Assembly (NCBI GenBank): GCA_041397725.1 | Contig: JAWKVZ010000002.1 | Location: forward strand, 1-64,000 | DNA: 64,000 nucleotides | Direction of reading: 5' to 3' | Origin: JAGRKR01 sp041397725 | GTDB lineage: Bacteria > Pseudomonadota > Alphaproteobacteria > Rhizobiales > Hyphomicrobiaceae | Part shown: positions 52,834 through 60,744 of the stretch, piece by piece | Position numbering within the stretch: the first letter of the stretch is position 1 | How the letters are laid out: the number at the start of each line of letters is the position of its first letter | The notes under the pieces: generated by a model | The model's database searches: none | Seen by the model: only the letters and a program-made list of their open reading frames with translations | What the model was told of the DNA's origin: nothing | Translations under genes and position numbers: made by a program

Positions 52834-53880
52834 ATGCGAATGGATGCAAGGACCGAGACGGTTCAACAGGCCGATGTCATCCTCGACGTCGACAGCCTCA
52901 AGACCTACTTCTTCACACGCAACGGCGTCGTGCGGGCGGTGGACGACGTCAGCTTCCAGGTCCGGCGTGGCGAGACTCTGGCGATCGTCGGTGAGTCCGG
53001 CTGCGGCAAGTCGATCACGGCCCTCTCCCTGATGCGCCTCATCCCCGATCCGCCGGGCCGCATCGTCGGTGGGCGCGTGGTTCTCGACGGCACCGACCTC
53101 ACCGCGCTCGACGAGGCCGCCATGCGCGACGTGCGCGGCAATCACATCTCCATGATCTTCCAGGAGCCGATGACCTCGCTCAATCCGGTGATGACCATCG
53201 GCCGGCAGATCAGCGAGGCGCTCATCCTGCACCAGGACATGACGCGTGAGCAGGCACTCCAGCGCTCGATCGAGATGCTGGATCTCGTGCGCATTCCCGA
53301 GCCCGAGCAACGGGTCAAGGAGTACCCGCATCAGCTTTCCGGCGGCATGCGCCAGCGTGCCATGATCGCCATGGCGCTCGCCTGCAACCCCAAGGTTCTG
53401 CTGGCCGACGAGCCGACGACGGCGTTGGATGTGACGATCCAGGCGCAGATCCTGCACCTCATCGTCGAGCTGCAGCAGAAGCTCGGCACCGCGGTGGTGC
53501 TGATCACGCATGATCTCGGCGTGGTGGCCGAGACGGCGCAGCGCGTCATCGTGATGTACGCCGGGCGCAAGGTCGAGGAGGCGCACGTCGGCGAGTTGTT
53601 CGCGCGTCCGCAGCATCCCTACACGAACGGCCTCATGGCCTCGATCCCGCGGCTCGCCCTGATGCGCGGCGAGACCGAGGCCAAGGTCGATCGTCTGCAG
53701 GAGATCGAGGGCATCGTGCCGCCGCTCTACGATCTTCCCAAGGGTTGCGCCTTCGCGCCTCGCTGCGCCTATGCCGACGAGCGGTGCCGGCGCGACTATC
53801 CACCCTACGAGGAGAAGCGGCCGGGCCATTGGGCCGCCTGCTGGCACTCGGGCGTGATCTACGGAGATGTCAATGGTTGA
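52834..53880 (+). CDS. ABC transporter ATP-binding protein (DppD type)
   Basis: 348 aa. Walker A GESGCGKS, Q-loop FQEPMTSLNPVMTIG, signature LSGGMRQR, Walker B VLLADEPTTALD, and the C-terminal oligopeptide domain with CAFAPRCAYADERCRRDYPP, whose cysteines may hold a 4Fe-4S-like site known from DppD. Overlaps the next ATPase gene by 14 bp. Confidence 0.92.
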   Translation: MRMDARTETVQQADVILDVDSLKTYFFTRNGVVRAVDDVSFQVRRGETLAIVGESGCGKSITALSLMRLIPDPPGRIVGGRVVLDGTDLTALDEAAMRDVRGNHISMIFQEPMTSLNPVMTIGRQISEALILHQDMTREQALQRSIEMLDLVRIPEPEQRVKEYPHQLSGGMRQRAMIAMALACNPKVLLADEPTTALDVTIQAQILHLIVELQQKLGTAVVLITHDLGVVAETAQRVIVMYAGRKVEEAHVGELFARPQHPYTNGLMASIPRLALMRGETEAKVDRLQEIEGIVPPLYDLPKGCAFAPRCAYADERCRRDYPPYEEKRPGHWAACWHSGVIYGDVNG

Positions 53881-54886
53881 GCTGCCCCTCCGCGACGCAG
53901 CACCCCCGGCGAGCGGTGGCAAGAAGCCGCCCGTGCTAGAGGTCAGCGATCTCAAAAAGCACTTCCCGATCAGGAAGGGTGTGCTGCGCAAGACTGTCGG
54001 CCATGTCTACGCCGTGGACGGGGTCAGCTTTGCGATCAGCGAGGGCGAGACGCTGGGCCTCGTCGGAGAGTCCGGCTGCGGCAAGTCGACGGTCGGGCGA
54101 ACGATCCTGCGTCTGATCGAGCCGACCTCGGGCAAGATCCTGGTCGAGGGCCAGGACGTTACGCATCTGTCCAAGCACGAGCTGCGCAAGCACCGGCAGG
54201 AGATGCAGATCATCTTCCAGGATCCGTTCTCCTCGCTCAATCCGCGCATGACGGCGGGCCAGATCGTGGGCGAGCCGCTGTACATCCATGACATCGCCAA
54301 GGGCAAGGCGCTGGAAGATCAGGTCGCCGCTCTGTTCGATCGCGTGGGCCTGCGACGCGCGCAGATGAGCAACTATCCGCACCAGTTCTCCGGCGGCCAG
54401 CGCCAGCGCATCGGCATTGCGCGCGCCCTGGCAACCAATCCGAGGCTGATCATCGGCGATGAGCCGGTGTCGGCGCTGGACGTGTCGATCCAGGCGCAGG
54501 TCATCAACCTGCTGATGGACCTGCAGGCGGAGCGCAGGCTCTCCTATCTCTTCATCTCGCACAATCTGGCGGTCGTCGAGCACATCAGCCACCGCATCGC
54601 GGTGATGTATCTCGGGCGCATTGTCGAATACACCGACAAGAAGACCCTCTTCACGAAGCCGCTGCATCCCTACACCGAGGCGCTGCTCTCTGCCGTGCCT
54701 GTGCCGGATCCGGCCATCAAGCGCGAGAAGCGGGTGCTCGAGGGCGACGTGCCGAGCCCGGTGCGGCCGCCGCCGGGCTGCCACTTCCACACGCGCTGTC
54801 CCTACGCGAAGAGCGAGTGCAAGGTCGAGGTGCCGCAGCTCCGCGAGGTCTCAAAGGGACATTGGGTGTCCTGCCTGCTGCGGTAG
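53867..54886 (+). CDS. ABC transporter ATP-binding protein (DppF type)
   Basis: 339 aa. Walker A GESGCGKST, Q-loop FQDPFSSLNPRMTAG, signature FSGGQRQR, Walker B LIIGDEPVSALD, and C-terminal CHFHTRCPYAKSECK. The start overlaps the DppD-type gene by 14 bp; a second ATG two codons in is possible. Completes the importer. A hairpin follows the stop. Confidence 0.92.
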   Translation: MSMVELPLRDAAPPASGGKKPPVLEVSDLKKHFPIRKGVLRKTVGHVYAVDGVSFAISEGETLGLVGESGCGKSTVGRTILRLIEPTSGKILVEGQDVTHLSKHELRKHRQEMQIIFQDPFSSLNPRMTAGQIVGEPLYIHDIAKGKALEDQVAALFDRVGLRRAQMSNYPHQFSGGQRQRIGIARALATNPRLIIGDEPVSALDVSIQAQVINLLMDLQAERRLSYLFISHNLAVVEHISHRIAVMYLGRIVEYTDKKTLFTKPLHPYTEALLSAVPVPDPAIKREKRVLEGDVPSPVRPPPGCHFHTRCPYAKSECKVEVPQLREVSKGHWVSCLLR

Positions 54887-54917
54887 GTGATCGGCAGCAG
54901 ACGGAAACAGCCCTGGC

Positions 54918-54946
54918 CATCGGCCGGCGGCGCGAGCTGGCCGATG
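54918..54946. terminator. Hairpin between DppF-type and DUF2939 genes
   Basis: Perfect 8-bp arms CATCGGCC (54918-54925) and GGCCGATG (54939-54946) with a 13-nt loop between convergent genes. Followed by TCTGTTGC, without a clear T-run. Termination role inferred from position. Confidence 0.5.
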
Positions 54947-54968
54947 TCTGTTGCGGGCGCCGGGACGC

Positions 54969-55691
54969 TCAGCGCTGGCGCGGTGTGAGGCCCGTCAGCT
55001 TCCAGTCGAACCCCGTGAAGCGCATCTCCGCCGTCAGGTCCGGTCCTGAGGCCGACGGGTCCTTGGCGACGCCGAGGCGCATGGCGAGTGGGCCCGCAAA
55101 TCCGAACGACTTGATGTTGGAGAAGCCGTAGGATGGCTTCTTGCCGCTGTCGCCGGCAGGCTCGGACGCGGGAGCCTTGGCCGGCGTCTCCGATGGCTGG
55201 CTGCCGCGTCCGAGCCTGCCAAGACCGCCTGGGATCGTCAGGCCGCCAGGAAGCTTGAGGCCGCCCTCGCTGGCGCCCGGCAGGCCCTTACCGAGGCCCG
55301 GAACGAGTTGCCCCAGACCGCCCATCTTGCCCGCCTCGCGCGAGACGAAGCTGCCGAGGGAGCCGCCCTGGGCATAGAGCTTGCCGAGGTTCTCGGGCGT
55401 GATCATGCGGGAGAGCGCCGTCTCGACGAGCTTTGGCGCGAGCTCCTTCTTGAGGTCTCCCCCAAGTGCCTGTCCGGCGGGGCCGGCAGCCGCCCTGTCG
55501 ATGGCCTTCTCGACCTCGGCGGCCACGGCCGGACGCAGGGATGTCCGCAGGCTCTCGAAGTCGATCTTGCGAGCCAGCAGCGCCGCATCCGAACGCTTCA
55601 GGCCGTCGTGAATCTGGTAGGCCGACCACGCGGGCCAACCGACGTAGAATCCGACGACGACCAGCACGAGCAATGCCAAGAGCTTCTTCAT
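54969..55691 (-). CDS. DUF2939 family protein
   Basis: 240 aa. N-terminal hydrophobic segment (LLALLVLVVVGFYVGWPAW) followed by YQIHDGLKRSDAALLARKIDFESLRTSLRP, the DUF2939 core, then a Gly/Pro-rich middle (GLKLPGGLTIPGGLGRLGRG) and a C-terminal SFGFAGPLAMRLGVAKDP. Probably periplasmic or membrane-anchored; function of the family is unknown to me. Tandem with a paralogue 96 bp upstream on the same strand. Confidence 0.8.
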   Translation of the reverse strand: MKKLLALLVLVVVGFYVGWPAWSAYQIHDGLKRSDAALLARKIDFESLRTSLRPAVAAEVEKAIDRAAAGPAGQALGGDLKKELAPKLVETALSRMITPENLGKLYAQGGSLGSFVSREAGKMGGLGQLVPGLGKGLPGASEGGLKLPGGLTIPGGLGRLGRGSQPSETPAKAPASEPAGDSGKKPSYGFSNIKSFGFAGPLAMRLGVAKDPSASGPDLTAEMRFTGFDWKLTGLTPRQR

Positions 55692-55787
55692 GTCACGTTC
55701 CCCCTGTCGCCGGCTCCAAAGCGCCGGCCCACTCCCAACCTCGGCGTTCGCGCGCTGCGGGTTCCCGCAGCGGTCGCCCGCCCGACC

Positions 55788-56534
55788 TCAGCGTGCCGGC
55801 ACCAGCCGCACCAGCTTCCAATCGAAATCACGGAACGCCATTTCGGCTATCAGATCGGCCCGCGTCGCCTTCGGATCGACGGAGACGGCGACGACGAATG
55901 ACACCGGTCCGGTGAAATAGAAATCCTGCACGTTGCCGAAACCGAATTCGGGCTTCGCGGCGCGTTCGCGCAGAACGGGCTTGGCGCCCGGTTGCGCGGG
56001 AGGCGTCTGCTTGCCCGCTTCGGGCTCCGTCTTGAAGATCTCCGGCATGAGCTTCTCGAGACCAAAGCCGCCCATGCCGGGTATGACGATGCCGCCGGGA
56101 AGCCTGAGGCCGCCTCTGCCGCTGTCGTCGCCTCCGACGAGCTTGCGCAGCGCATCGAGCAGGCCGGAGTTCTGTGCGACAATCTCGGCGAACGCCCGGC
56201 TGAGCTCGGGACCTTCGGTATAGAGTCGGCTGATGCCATCCGGCGTCACGATGGTATCGAGCGTCGAGTCGACGAGGCCGGGGGCGAGCTCGCGGCGCAG
56301 GCTGTCCACGATCTCGCGCCCTCCAGGCACCTCGATCTGACCGAGAGCCTTGTCCACCTCGCGGGCCGCGAACGGCCGCAGCGCCGTGCGAACCGCTGGA
56401 AAATCGACCTTGCGGGCCAGCAGGCGGGCATCCGAGCGCTGCAGCGCGCCGAAAATCTGGTGCGCCGAGTAGGTGGGCCACGCCAGGTAAAAGAGGACGA
56501 TGACGAGGCCTGCGCCGAGCAAGAGCTTGCGCAT
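55788..56534 (-). CDS. DUF2939 family protein (paralogue)
   Basis: 248 aa. Same layout as its neighbour: N-terminal helix LLLGAGLVIVLFYLAWPTY, AHQIFGALQRSDARLLARKVDFPAVRTALRPF, a glycine-rich GLRLPGGIVIPGMGGFGLEKL, and DFYFTGPVSFVVAVSVDPKAT at the end. The homologous start MRKLLLGAG was chosen; a start 42 bp further upstream (56576) is possible. The tandem arrangement points to duplication with strong divergence. Divergent from the cyanate operon. Confidence 0.78.
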   Translation of the reverse strand: MRKLLLGAGLVIVLFYLAWPTYSAHQIFGALQRSDARLLARKVDFPAVRTALRPFAAREVDKALGQIEVPGGREIVDSLRRELAPGLVDSTLDTIVTPDGISRLYTEGPELSRAFAEIVAQNSGLLDALRKLVGGDDSGRGGLRLPGGIVIPGMGGFGLEKLMPEIFKTEPEAGKQTPPAQPGAKPVLRERAAKPEFGFGNVQDFYFTGPVSFVVAVSVDPKATRADLIAEMAFRDFDWKLVRLVPAR

Positions 56535-56633
56535 CGCGCTGCGACTCCCCGAGGAAACACGTCGTGGTCTTAGCATGCTTAGGACGTGGTCGTACAAGAA
56601 AGCTGGCGGTCGTCCCAGGCGATGTCGCGCCAT

Positions 56634-56652
56634 CTGACTAATTATTAGTCAG
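56634..56652. promoter_or_regulatory. Perfect palindromic operator-like site
   Basis: CTGACTAAT (56634-56642), a central T, and ATTAGTCAG (56644-56652): perfect 9-bp arms. It lies in the 345-bp divergent region between the DUF2939 gene and the cyanate operon, about 120 bp upstream of the sigma-54 promoter and 100 bp upstream of the DUF2939 start. TetR, MarR or similar dimeric regulators bind such sites. It does not match the NtrC consensus. No regulator gene is adjacent. Confidence 0.55.
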
Positions 56653-56731
56653 CAGAGATATTCGCCCATTATATAGGCAAATCGCCCGCCGCGTGGGCGA
56701 CCGCGCGGCGTGGCGCGATTCCAGGCGTGGC

Positions 56732-56744
56732 GATCAAGAAATTG
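56732..56744 (+). promoter_or_regulatory. Near-consensus IHF site upstream of the cyanate promoter
   Basis: GATCAAGAAATTG matches the IHF consensus WATCAANNNNTTR at every fixed position except the first (G for A/T). It lies 31 bp upstream of the sigma-54 -24 element in an AT-rich run, where IHF bending normally helps an enhancer-bound activator reach the promoter. Confidence 0.5.
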
Positions 56745-56775
56745 AAAAACAACAATAAAATATGATTTTTGAACT

Positions 56776-56791
56776 TGGCACGCGCGTTGCT
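56776..56791 (+). promoter_or_regulatory. Sigma-54 (RpoN) promoter of the cyanate operon
   Basis: TGGCACGCGCGTTGCT matches the sigma-54 consensus TGGCACGNNNNTTGCW at every position. The GG (56777-56778) and GC (56789-56790) dinucleotides are separated by exactly 10 bp. Transcription should begin near 56802, leaving a leader of about 78 bases before the cyanate-binding-protein start at 56880. Such promoters need an enhancer-binding activator, commonly NtrC for nitrogen-source genes, consistent with cyanate as a nitrogen source. Confidence 0.85.
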
Positions 56792-56879
56792 CTCTTCAGT
56801 TTCGGTTAACTGTCTGGCTCTGCCGGCGCCTGCCCAGATCGGCAGCCTCGGCGGAGCGGCGAAAGAGGGAGAGCACAGC

Positions 56880-58256
56880 ATGAGCCTCGACAAGGACCCC
56901 TTCAGTGCGACTACGGAGCTCGGCGGCGGCTGTAGCTGCGGCCGGCATGCGAGCGCGGACGAGCATGCGCGTGACGTTGCAGCCCGAGAGGCGGTGACGG
57001 GAGAGGAGGCGCGGCTGACGCGCGCGGTCGAGCAGGCGGTCATGCGGGCGATCTTCCCGAACGACGTCACGCGCCGCAATTTCCTGCGCGCGGTCGGGGC
57101 CTCCACCGCGGCGGCAGCGCTCTATCAGGTTCTGCCGATCGCTTCAGCGACGGAGGCCTTCGCCGCCGGCGGCAAGCTCGAGAAGACCAAGCTCAAGGTC
57201 GGGTTCATTCCCATCACGTGTGCAACGCCGATCATCATGGCGCACCCGATGGGCTTTTACAAAAAGTACGGGCTCGACGTGGAGGTCGTGAAGACGGCTG
57301 GCTGGGCCGTCGTGCGCGACAAGACCATCAACAAGGAATACGACGCCGCGCACATGCTGTCGCCGATGCCGCTCGCGATCACGCTCGGGTCCGGCTCGAC
57401 GGCGTTGCCCTACACCATGCCTGCGGTGGAGAACATCAACGGTCAGGCCATCACGCTGGCCGTGAAGCACAAGGGGCGTCGCGATCCGAAGTCCTGGAAG
57501 GGCTTCAAGTTCGCCGTGCCCTTCGACTACTCCATGCACAACTACCTGCTGCGCTACTATCTGGCCGAGCACGGCATCGATCCCGACTCCGATGTGCAGA
57601 TCCGTTCCGTGCCGCCGCCGGAGATGGTCGCCAACCTGCGCGCTGATAACATCGACGGCTTCCTGGCGCCCGATCCGGTGAACCAGCGCGCGGTCTACGA
57701 CGGCGTCGGCTTCATCCACATCCTCTCCAAGGAGATCTGGGACCGGCATCCGTGCTGCGCCTTTGCCGCGAGCAAGGCCTTCGTGACGGAGACACCCAAC
57801 ACCTACGGCGCGCTGTTGAAGGCGATCATCGACGCCACGGCTTATGCCGCCAAGCCCGCCAACCGCAAGGAGATCGCCAAGGCGATCGCGCCGGCCAACT
57901 ACCTCAATCAGCCGGTGACGGTCGTTGAACAGGTTCTGACGGGCACCTTCGCCGACGGCCTCGGCAACATCCGCCGCGTGCCCGATCGCATCGACTTCGA
58001 CCCGTTCCCCTGGGAGTCGTTCGCGGTCTGGATCCTCACCCAGATGAAGCGCTGGGGGCAGGTCAAGGGCGAGATCAACTACGCCAGCGTCGCCAAGCAG
58101 GTCTACCTCGCGACTGACGCCGCGCGCCTCATGAAGGAGGTCGGTCTGACGCCGCCGGCCGCCACGTCCAAGAGCTTCTCCGTGATGGGCAAGGCCTTCG
58201 ATCCGAGCAAGCCCGAGGACTACATCAAGAGCTTCAAGATCCGTCGTTCGGCCTGA
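56880..58256 (+). CDS. cynA: Cyanate ABC transporter substrate-binding protein (NrtA/CmpA type), Tat signal
   Basis: 458 aa. A cytoplasmic-type n-region of about 64 residues carries GGGCSCGRHASADEH (Cys18, Cys20, His23, His29). A twin-arginine motif TRRNFLRAVG (Arg65-Arg66) and a hydrophobic stretch follow. The mature domain has VGFIPITCATPIIMAHPMGFYKKYGL and later PFDYSMHNYLLRYYL and PPPEMVANLRADNIDGFLAPDPVNQRAVY, typical of NrtA. Ligand assignment rests on the operon ending in cynS; by sequence alone nitrate or bicarbonate would also fit. Start is the ATG after AAAGAGGGAG. Confidence 0.88.
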   Translation: MSLDKDPFSATTELGGGCSCGRHASADEHARDVAAREAVTGEEARLTRAVEQAVMRAIFPNDVTRRNFLRAVGASTAAAALYQVLPIASATEAFAAGGKLEKTKLKVGFIPITCATPIIMAHPMGFYKKYGLDVEVVKTAGWAVVRDKTINKEYDAAHMLSPMPLAITLGSGSTALPYTMPAVENINGQAITLAVKHKGRRDPKSWKGFKFAVPFDYSMHNYLLRYYLAEHGIDPDSDVQIRSVPPPEMVANLRADNIDGFLAPDPVNQRAVYDGVGFIHILSKEIWDRHPCCAFAASKAFVTETPNTYGALLKAIIDATAYAAKPANRKEIAKAIAPANYLNQPVTVVEQVLTGTFADGLGNIRRVPDRIDFDPFPWESFAVWILTQMKRWGQVKGEINYASVAKQVYLATDAARLMKEVGLTPPAATSKSFSVMGKAFDPSKPEDYIKSFKIRRSA

Positions 58257-58271
58257 CGGAAGGGGACCGGC

Positions 58272-59111
58272 ATGACCCAATCTCTGACACTGAGAGCCTC
58301 GATCGTCTCCATTGCCCTGCTGGCGGGCATGCTCGCCATCTGGCATCTGGCCACCATGTCCACGGGACCGGTGGCCAAGATGGACCCCGAGTATGCCAAG
58401 CTCATGGGCGTGCAGGCGACGCAAGGCAAATCGGCCATGCCCGGTCCCGGTCCCGTCCTCACGAAGATCTGGGAGCATCTGCGCGATCCCTTCTACGTGA
58501 AGGGGACCAACGATCAGGGGATCGGCATCCAGCTCGGCTACTCGATCGCCCGCGTCGCGGCGGGCTATCTGCTGGCGGTTCTGGTTGCCGTCCCGCTCGG
58601 CTTCCTGATCGGCATGTCGCCGCTCATGAACCGCGCACTCGATCCGTTCATCCAGGTGTTGAAGCCGATCTCGCCGCTCGCCTGGATGCCCCTCGCCCTC
58701 TACACCATCCGCGACTCCGGACTGTCGGCCATCTTCGTGATCTTCATCTGCTCCCTCTGGCCGATGCTGCTGAATACCGCCTTCGGCGTGTCGAGCGTCC
58801 GGCGGGAGTGGCTCAACGTGGCGCGCACGCTGGAGCTCGGCTCCTTCAGGACGGCATGGCGGGTGATCCTGCCGGCGGCGGCCCCGACGATCTTCACGGG
58901 CATGCGCATCTCCATCGGCATCGCCTGGCTCGTCATCGTGGCGGCAGAGATGCTCGTGGGCGGAACGGGCATTGGCTACTTCGTCTGGAACGAGTGGAAC
59001 AACCTCTCCATCACCAACGTCATCACCGCAATCCTCGCCATCGGCGTGGTCGGCATGCTGCTCGACCAGATCATGGCGCGACTTCAGAAGCTTGTCTCCT
59101 TCGCGGACTAG
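58272..59111 (+). CDS. cynB: Cyanate ABC transporter permease
   Basis: 279 aa with about six helices. NrtB-like extended N-terminal periplasmic loop (PVAKMDPEYAKLMG), then GYSIARVAAGYLLAVLVAVPLGFLIG, PISPLAWMPLALYTIRDSG and the EAA loop RREWLNVARTLELGSFRTAWRVILPAAAPTIFTGMR. Starts 15 bp after cynA. Works with the ATPase 48 bp downstream. Confidence 0.88.
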   Translation: MTQSLTLRASIVSIALLAGMLAIWHLATMSTGPVAKMDPEYAKLMGVQATQGKSAMPGPGPVLTKIWEHLRDPFYVKGTNDQGIGIQLGYSIARVAAGYLLAVLVAVPLGFLIGMSPLMNRALDPFIQVLKPISPLAWMPLALYTIRDSGLSAIFVIFICSLWPMLLNTAFGVSSVRREWLNVARTLELGSFRTAWRVILPAAAPTIFTGMRISIGIAWLVIVAAEMLVGGTGIGYFVWNEWNNLSITNVITAILAIGVVGMLLDQIMARLQKLVSFAD

Positions 59112-59159
59112 TCGCGGCGGCGGATCGGGCGGCCATCGAGAACACCAACGGAGGGCAGA

Positions 59160-60194
59160 ATGGCCAAGTCTTTCATCAGCGTCGAAGGTCTGAGCCGGCG
59201 CTTTCCCGTCCGCGGCGGCGGCGAGCTCGCGGTTTTCGAGGACCTCTGGTTCTCGATCGAGCGGGGTGAGTTCGTCTGTGTGATCGGGCACTCCGGGTGC
59301 GGGAAGTCGACGATCCTCAACGTCCTGGCGGGCCTCGACGAGCCGACCTCTGGTGAGATCATCGTCAACGGCGAGGCGATCTCCGGGCCGAGCCTCGACC
59401 GCGCCGTCATCTTCCAGGGGCATGCCTTGCTGCCCTGGCTGTCCGCCATGGGCAACATCGAGCTCGCCATCAGCTCGCGGCATCCCGAGTGGAGCCGGGC
59501 CGAGATCCGCGCGCATGCCGAGCGCTACCTGGAGCTGGTGCATCTTGAGGGAGCTGCGGCGAAGCGGCCGTCGGAGCTTTCAGGAGGCATGAAGCAGCGT
59601 GTCGGCATCGCGCGTGCTCTGTCGATCGAGCCGAAAGTCCTGCTCATGGACGAGCCGTTCAGCGCTCTCGACGCCCTGACGCGCGGTGCGCTTCAGGACG
59701 AGGTTATCGCCATCCAGTCGAAGACCCAGCAGACGACCTTCATGATCACCCACGACGTCGACGAGGCGCTGCTTCTCGCCGACAAGATCCTGATGATGAC
59801 CAATGGGCCGAACGCCCATATCGCCGAGATCGTCGAGAATACGCTGCCGCGCTCGCGCACGCGCAACGACATCCACAAGCACCCGAACTACTACCCGCTG
59901 AGGAACCACCTCATCGATTTCCTGGTGACGCGGTCGAAGGAGCTCGCCAAGGGGCCGGGCCGCCAGCCAGGCGTGTCCGACGCCGCTCGGCGCAACCCGC
60001 CCGTCGTGCGTCCTGCCCAGGGAGAAGCCGAACATGCTCACGCGACCTTCACTCCGAAATCCACCGAGAAAGCCAGCTATGCCTTCAAGAGCCGGCCGAA
60101 CGGCGCCTTCCGCACTGCGGCGCGCCGGATTGGAGCTCAAGGCCCCGCTCAAAATCATCGGGCGAAAGCCGCAGTCGAAACAAAATGGAGGTGA
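59160..60194 (+). CDS. cynD: Cyanate ABC transporter ATP-binding protein with C-terminal tail
   Basis: 344 aa. Walker A GHSGCGKST, Q-loop FQGHALLPWLSAMGN, signature LSGGMKQR, Walker B VLLMDEPFSALD, H-loop MITHDVDEAL, and NrtD-like PNYYPLRNHLIDFLVTRSKEL. Residues after about 265 form a low-complexity, Arg/Ala/Pro-rich tail not expected in NrtD/CynD (about 260-290 aa). The stop overlaps the cynS ribosome-binding site. The tail may be real or read-through after loss of a stop codon. Confidence 0.88.
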   Translation: MAKSFISVEGLSRRFPVRGGGELAVFEDLWFSIERGEFVCVIGHSGCGKSTILNVLAGLDEPTSGEIIVNGEAISGPSLDRAVIFQGHALLPWLSAMGNIELAISSRHPEWSRAEIRAHAERYLELVHLEGAAAKRPSELSGGMKQRVGIARALSIEPKVLLMDEPFSALDALTRGALQDEVIAIQSKTQQTTFMITHDVDEALLLADKILMMTNGPNAHIAEIVENTLPRSRTRNDIHKHPNYYPLRNHLIDFLVTRSKELAKGPGRQPGVSDAARRNPPVVRPAQGEAEHAHATFTPKSTEKASYAFKSRPNGAFRTAARRIGAQGPAQNHRAKAAVETKWR

Positions 60195-60198
60195 GACG

Positions 60199-60672
60199 AT
60201 GACACAGATGACCAGCATTCCGCCCTATGGCCACGAGCGGGAGTTGCTCACGGCCAAGATCGTGAGGACCATCAAGGACAAGGGGCTGTCGTTCAAAGGT
60301 GCGGCCGAGGCGGTGGGTATGTCGCCGTTCGTCGTGACGGCGGCCCTGATGGGGCAGATGTCGCTGCCGGCCGAGGCCGCGGAGAAAGCGGCTGCCTATC
60401 TCGGCATCCCCGAGGCCGCCAAGCTCCTGACCGAGATCCCGTCGCGCGGCTCGCTCGGCCAAGCCGTGCCGACCGATCCGCTCATCTATCGCTTCTACGA
60501 GATCGTGCAGGTGTTCGGCACGACCTTCAAAGCGATGATCGAGGAGGAATTCGGCGACGGCATCATGAGCGCCATCGACTTCGACCTGGACCTGAGCCGA
60601 CTGCCGGACCCCAATGGAGATCGCGTGAAGATCGTCATGACCGGCAAGTTCCTCAAGTACAAGCGGGTCTGA
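60199..60672 (+). CDS. cynS: Cyanate hydratase (cyanase)
   Basis: 157 aa, one residue longer than E. coli CynS. The N-terminal helix-turn-helix-like domain is followed by the cyanase core PLIYRFYEIVQVFGTTFKAMIEEEFGDGIMSAIDF. Active-site Arg98, Glu101 and Ser124 correspond to E. coli Arg96, Glu99 and Ser122. It converts cyanate and bicarbonate to ammonia and CO2. GGAGGTGA lies 5 nt before the ATG. No carbonic anhydrase (cynT) or cynR accompanies it. Confidence 0.97.
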   Translation: MTQMTSIPPYGHERELLTAKIVRTIKDKGLSFKGAAEAVGMSPFVVTAALMGQMSLPAEAAEKAAAYLGIPEAAKLLTEIPSRGSLGQAVPTDPLIYRFYEIVQVFGTTFKAMIEEEFGDGIMSAIDFDLDLSRLPDPNGDRVKIVMTGKFLKYKRV

Positions 60673-60708
60673 GAACGGGTTGCTCCGCGGAGCGTGTCCG
60701 TCGCGACG

Positions 60709-60740
60709 ACGGCCCCGGGTCCTATCAGGCGCGGGGCCGT
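60709..60740. terminator. Hairpin between cynS and convergent membrane protein gene
   Basis: Perfect 9-bp arms ACGGCCCCG (60709-60717) and CGGGGCCGT (60732-60740), loop of 14 nt, 36 bp after cynS. No T-run follows, but position between convergent genes suggests termination. Confidence 0.6.
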
Positions 60741-60744
60741 TGCC

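Noticed and set aside
56535..56879. NtrC enhancer sites upstream of the cyanate operon
   Set aside because: No clear TGCACC-N5-GGTGCA-like pair was found; only the unrelated 19-bp palindrome is present.
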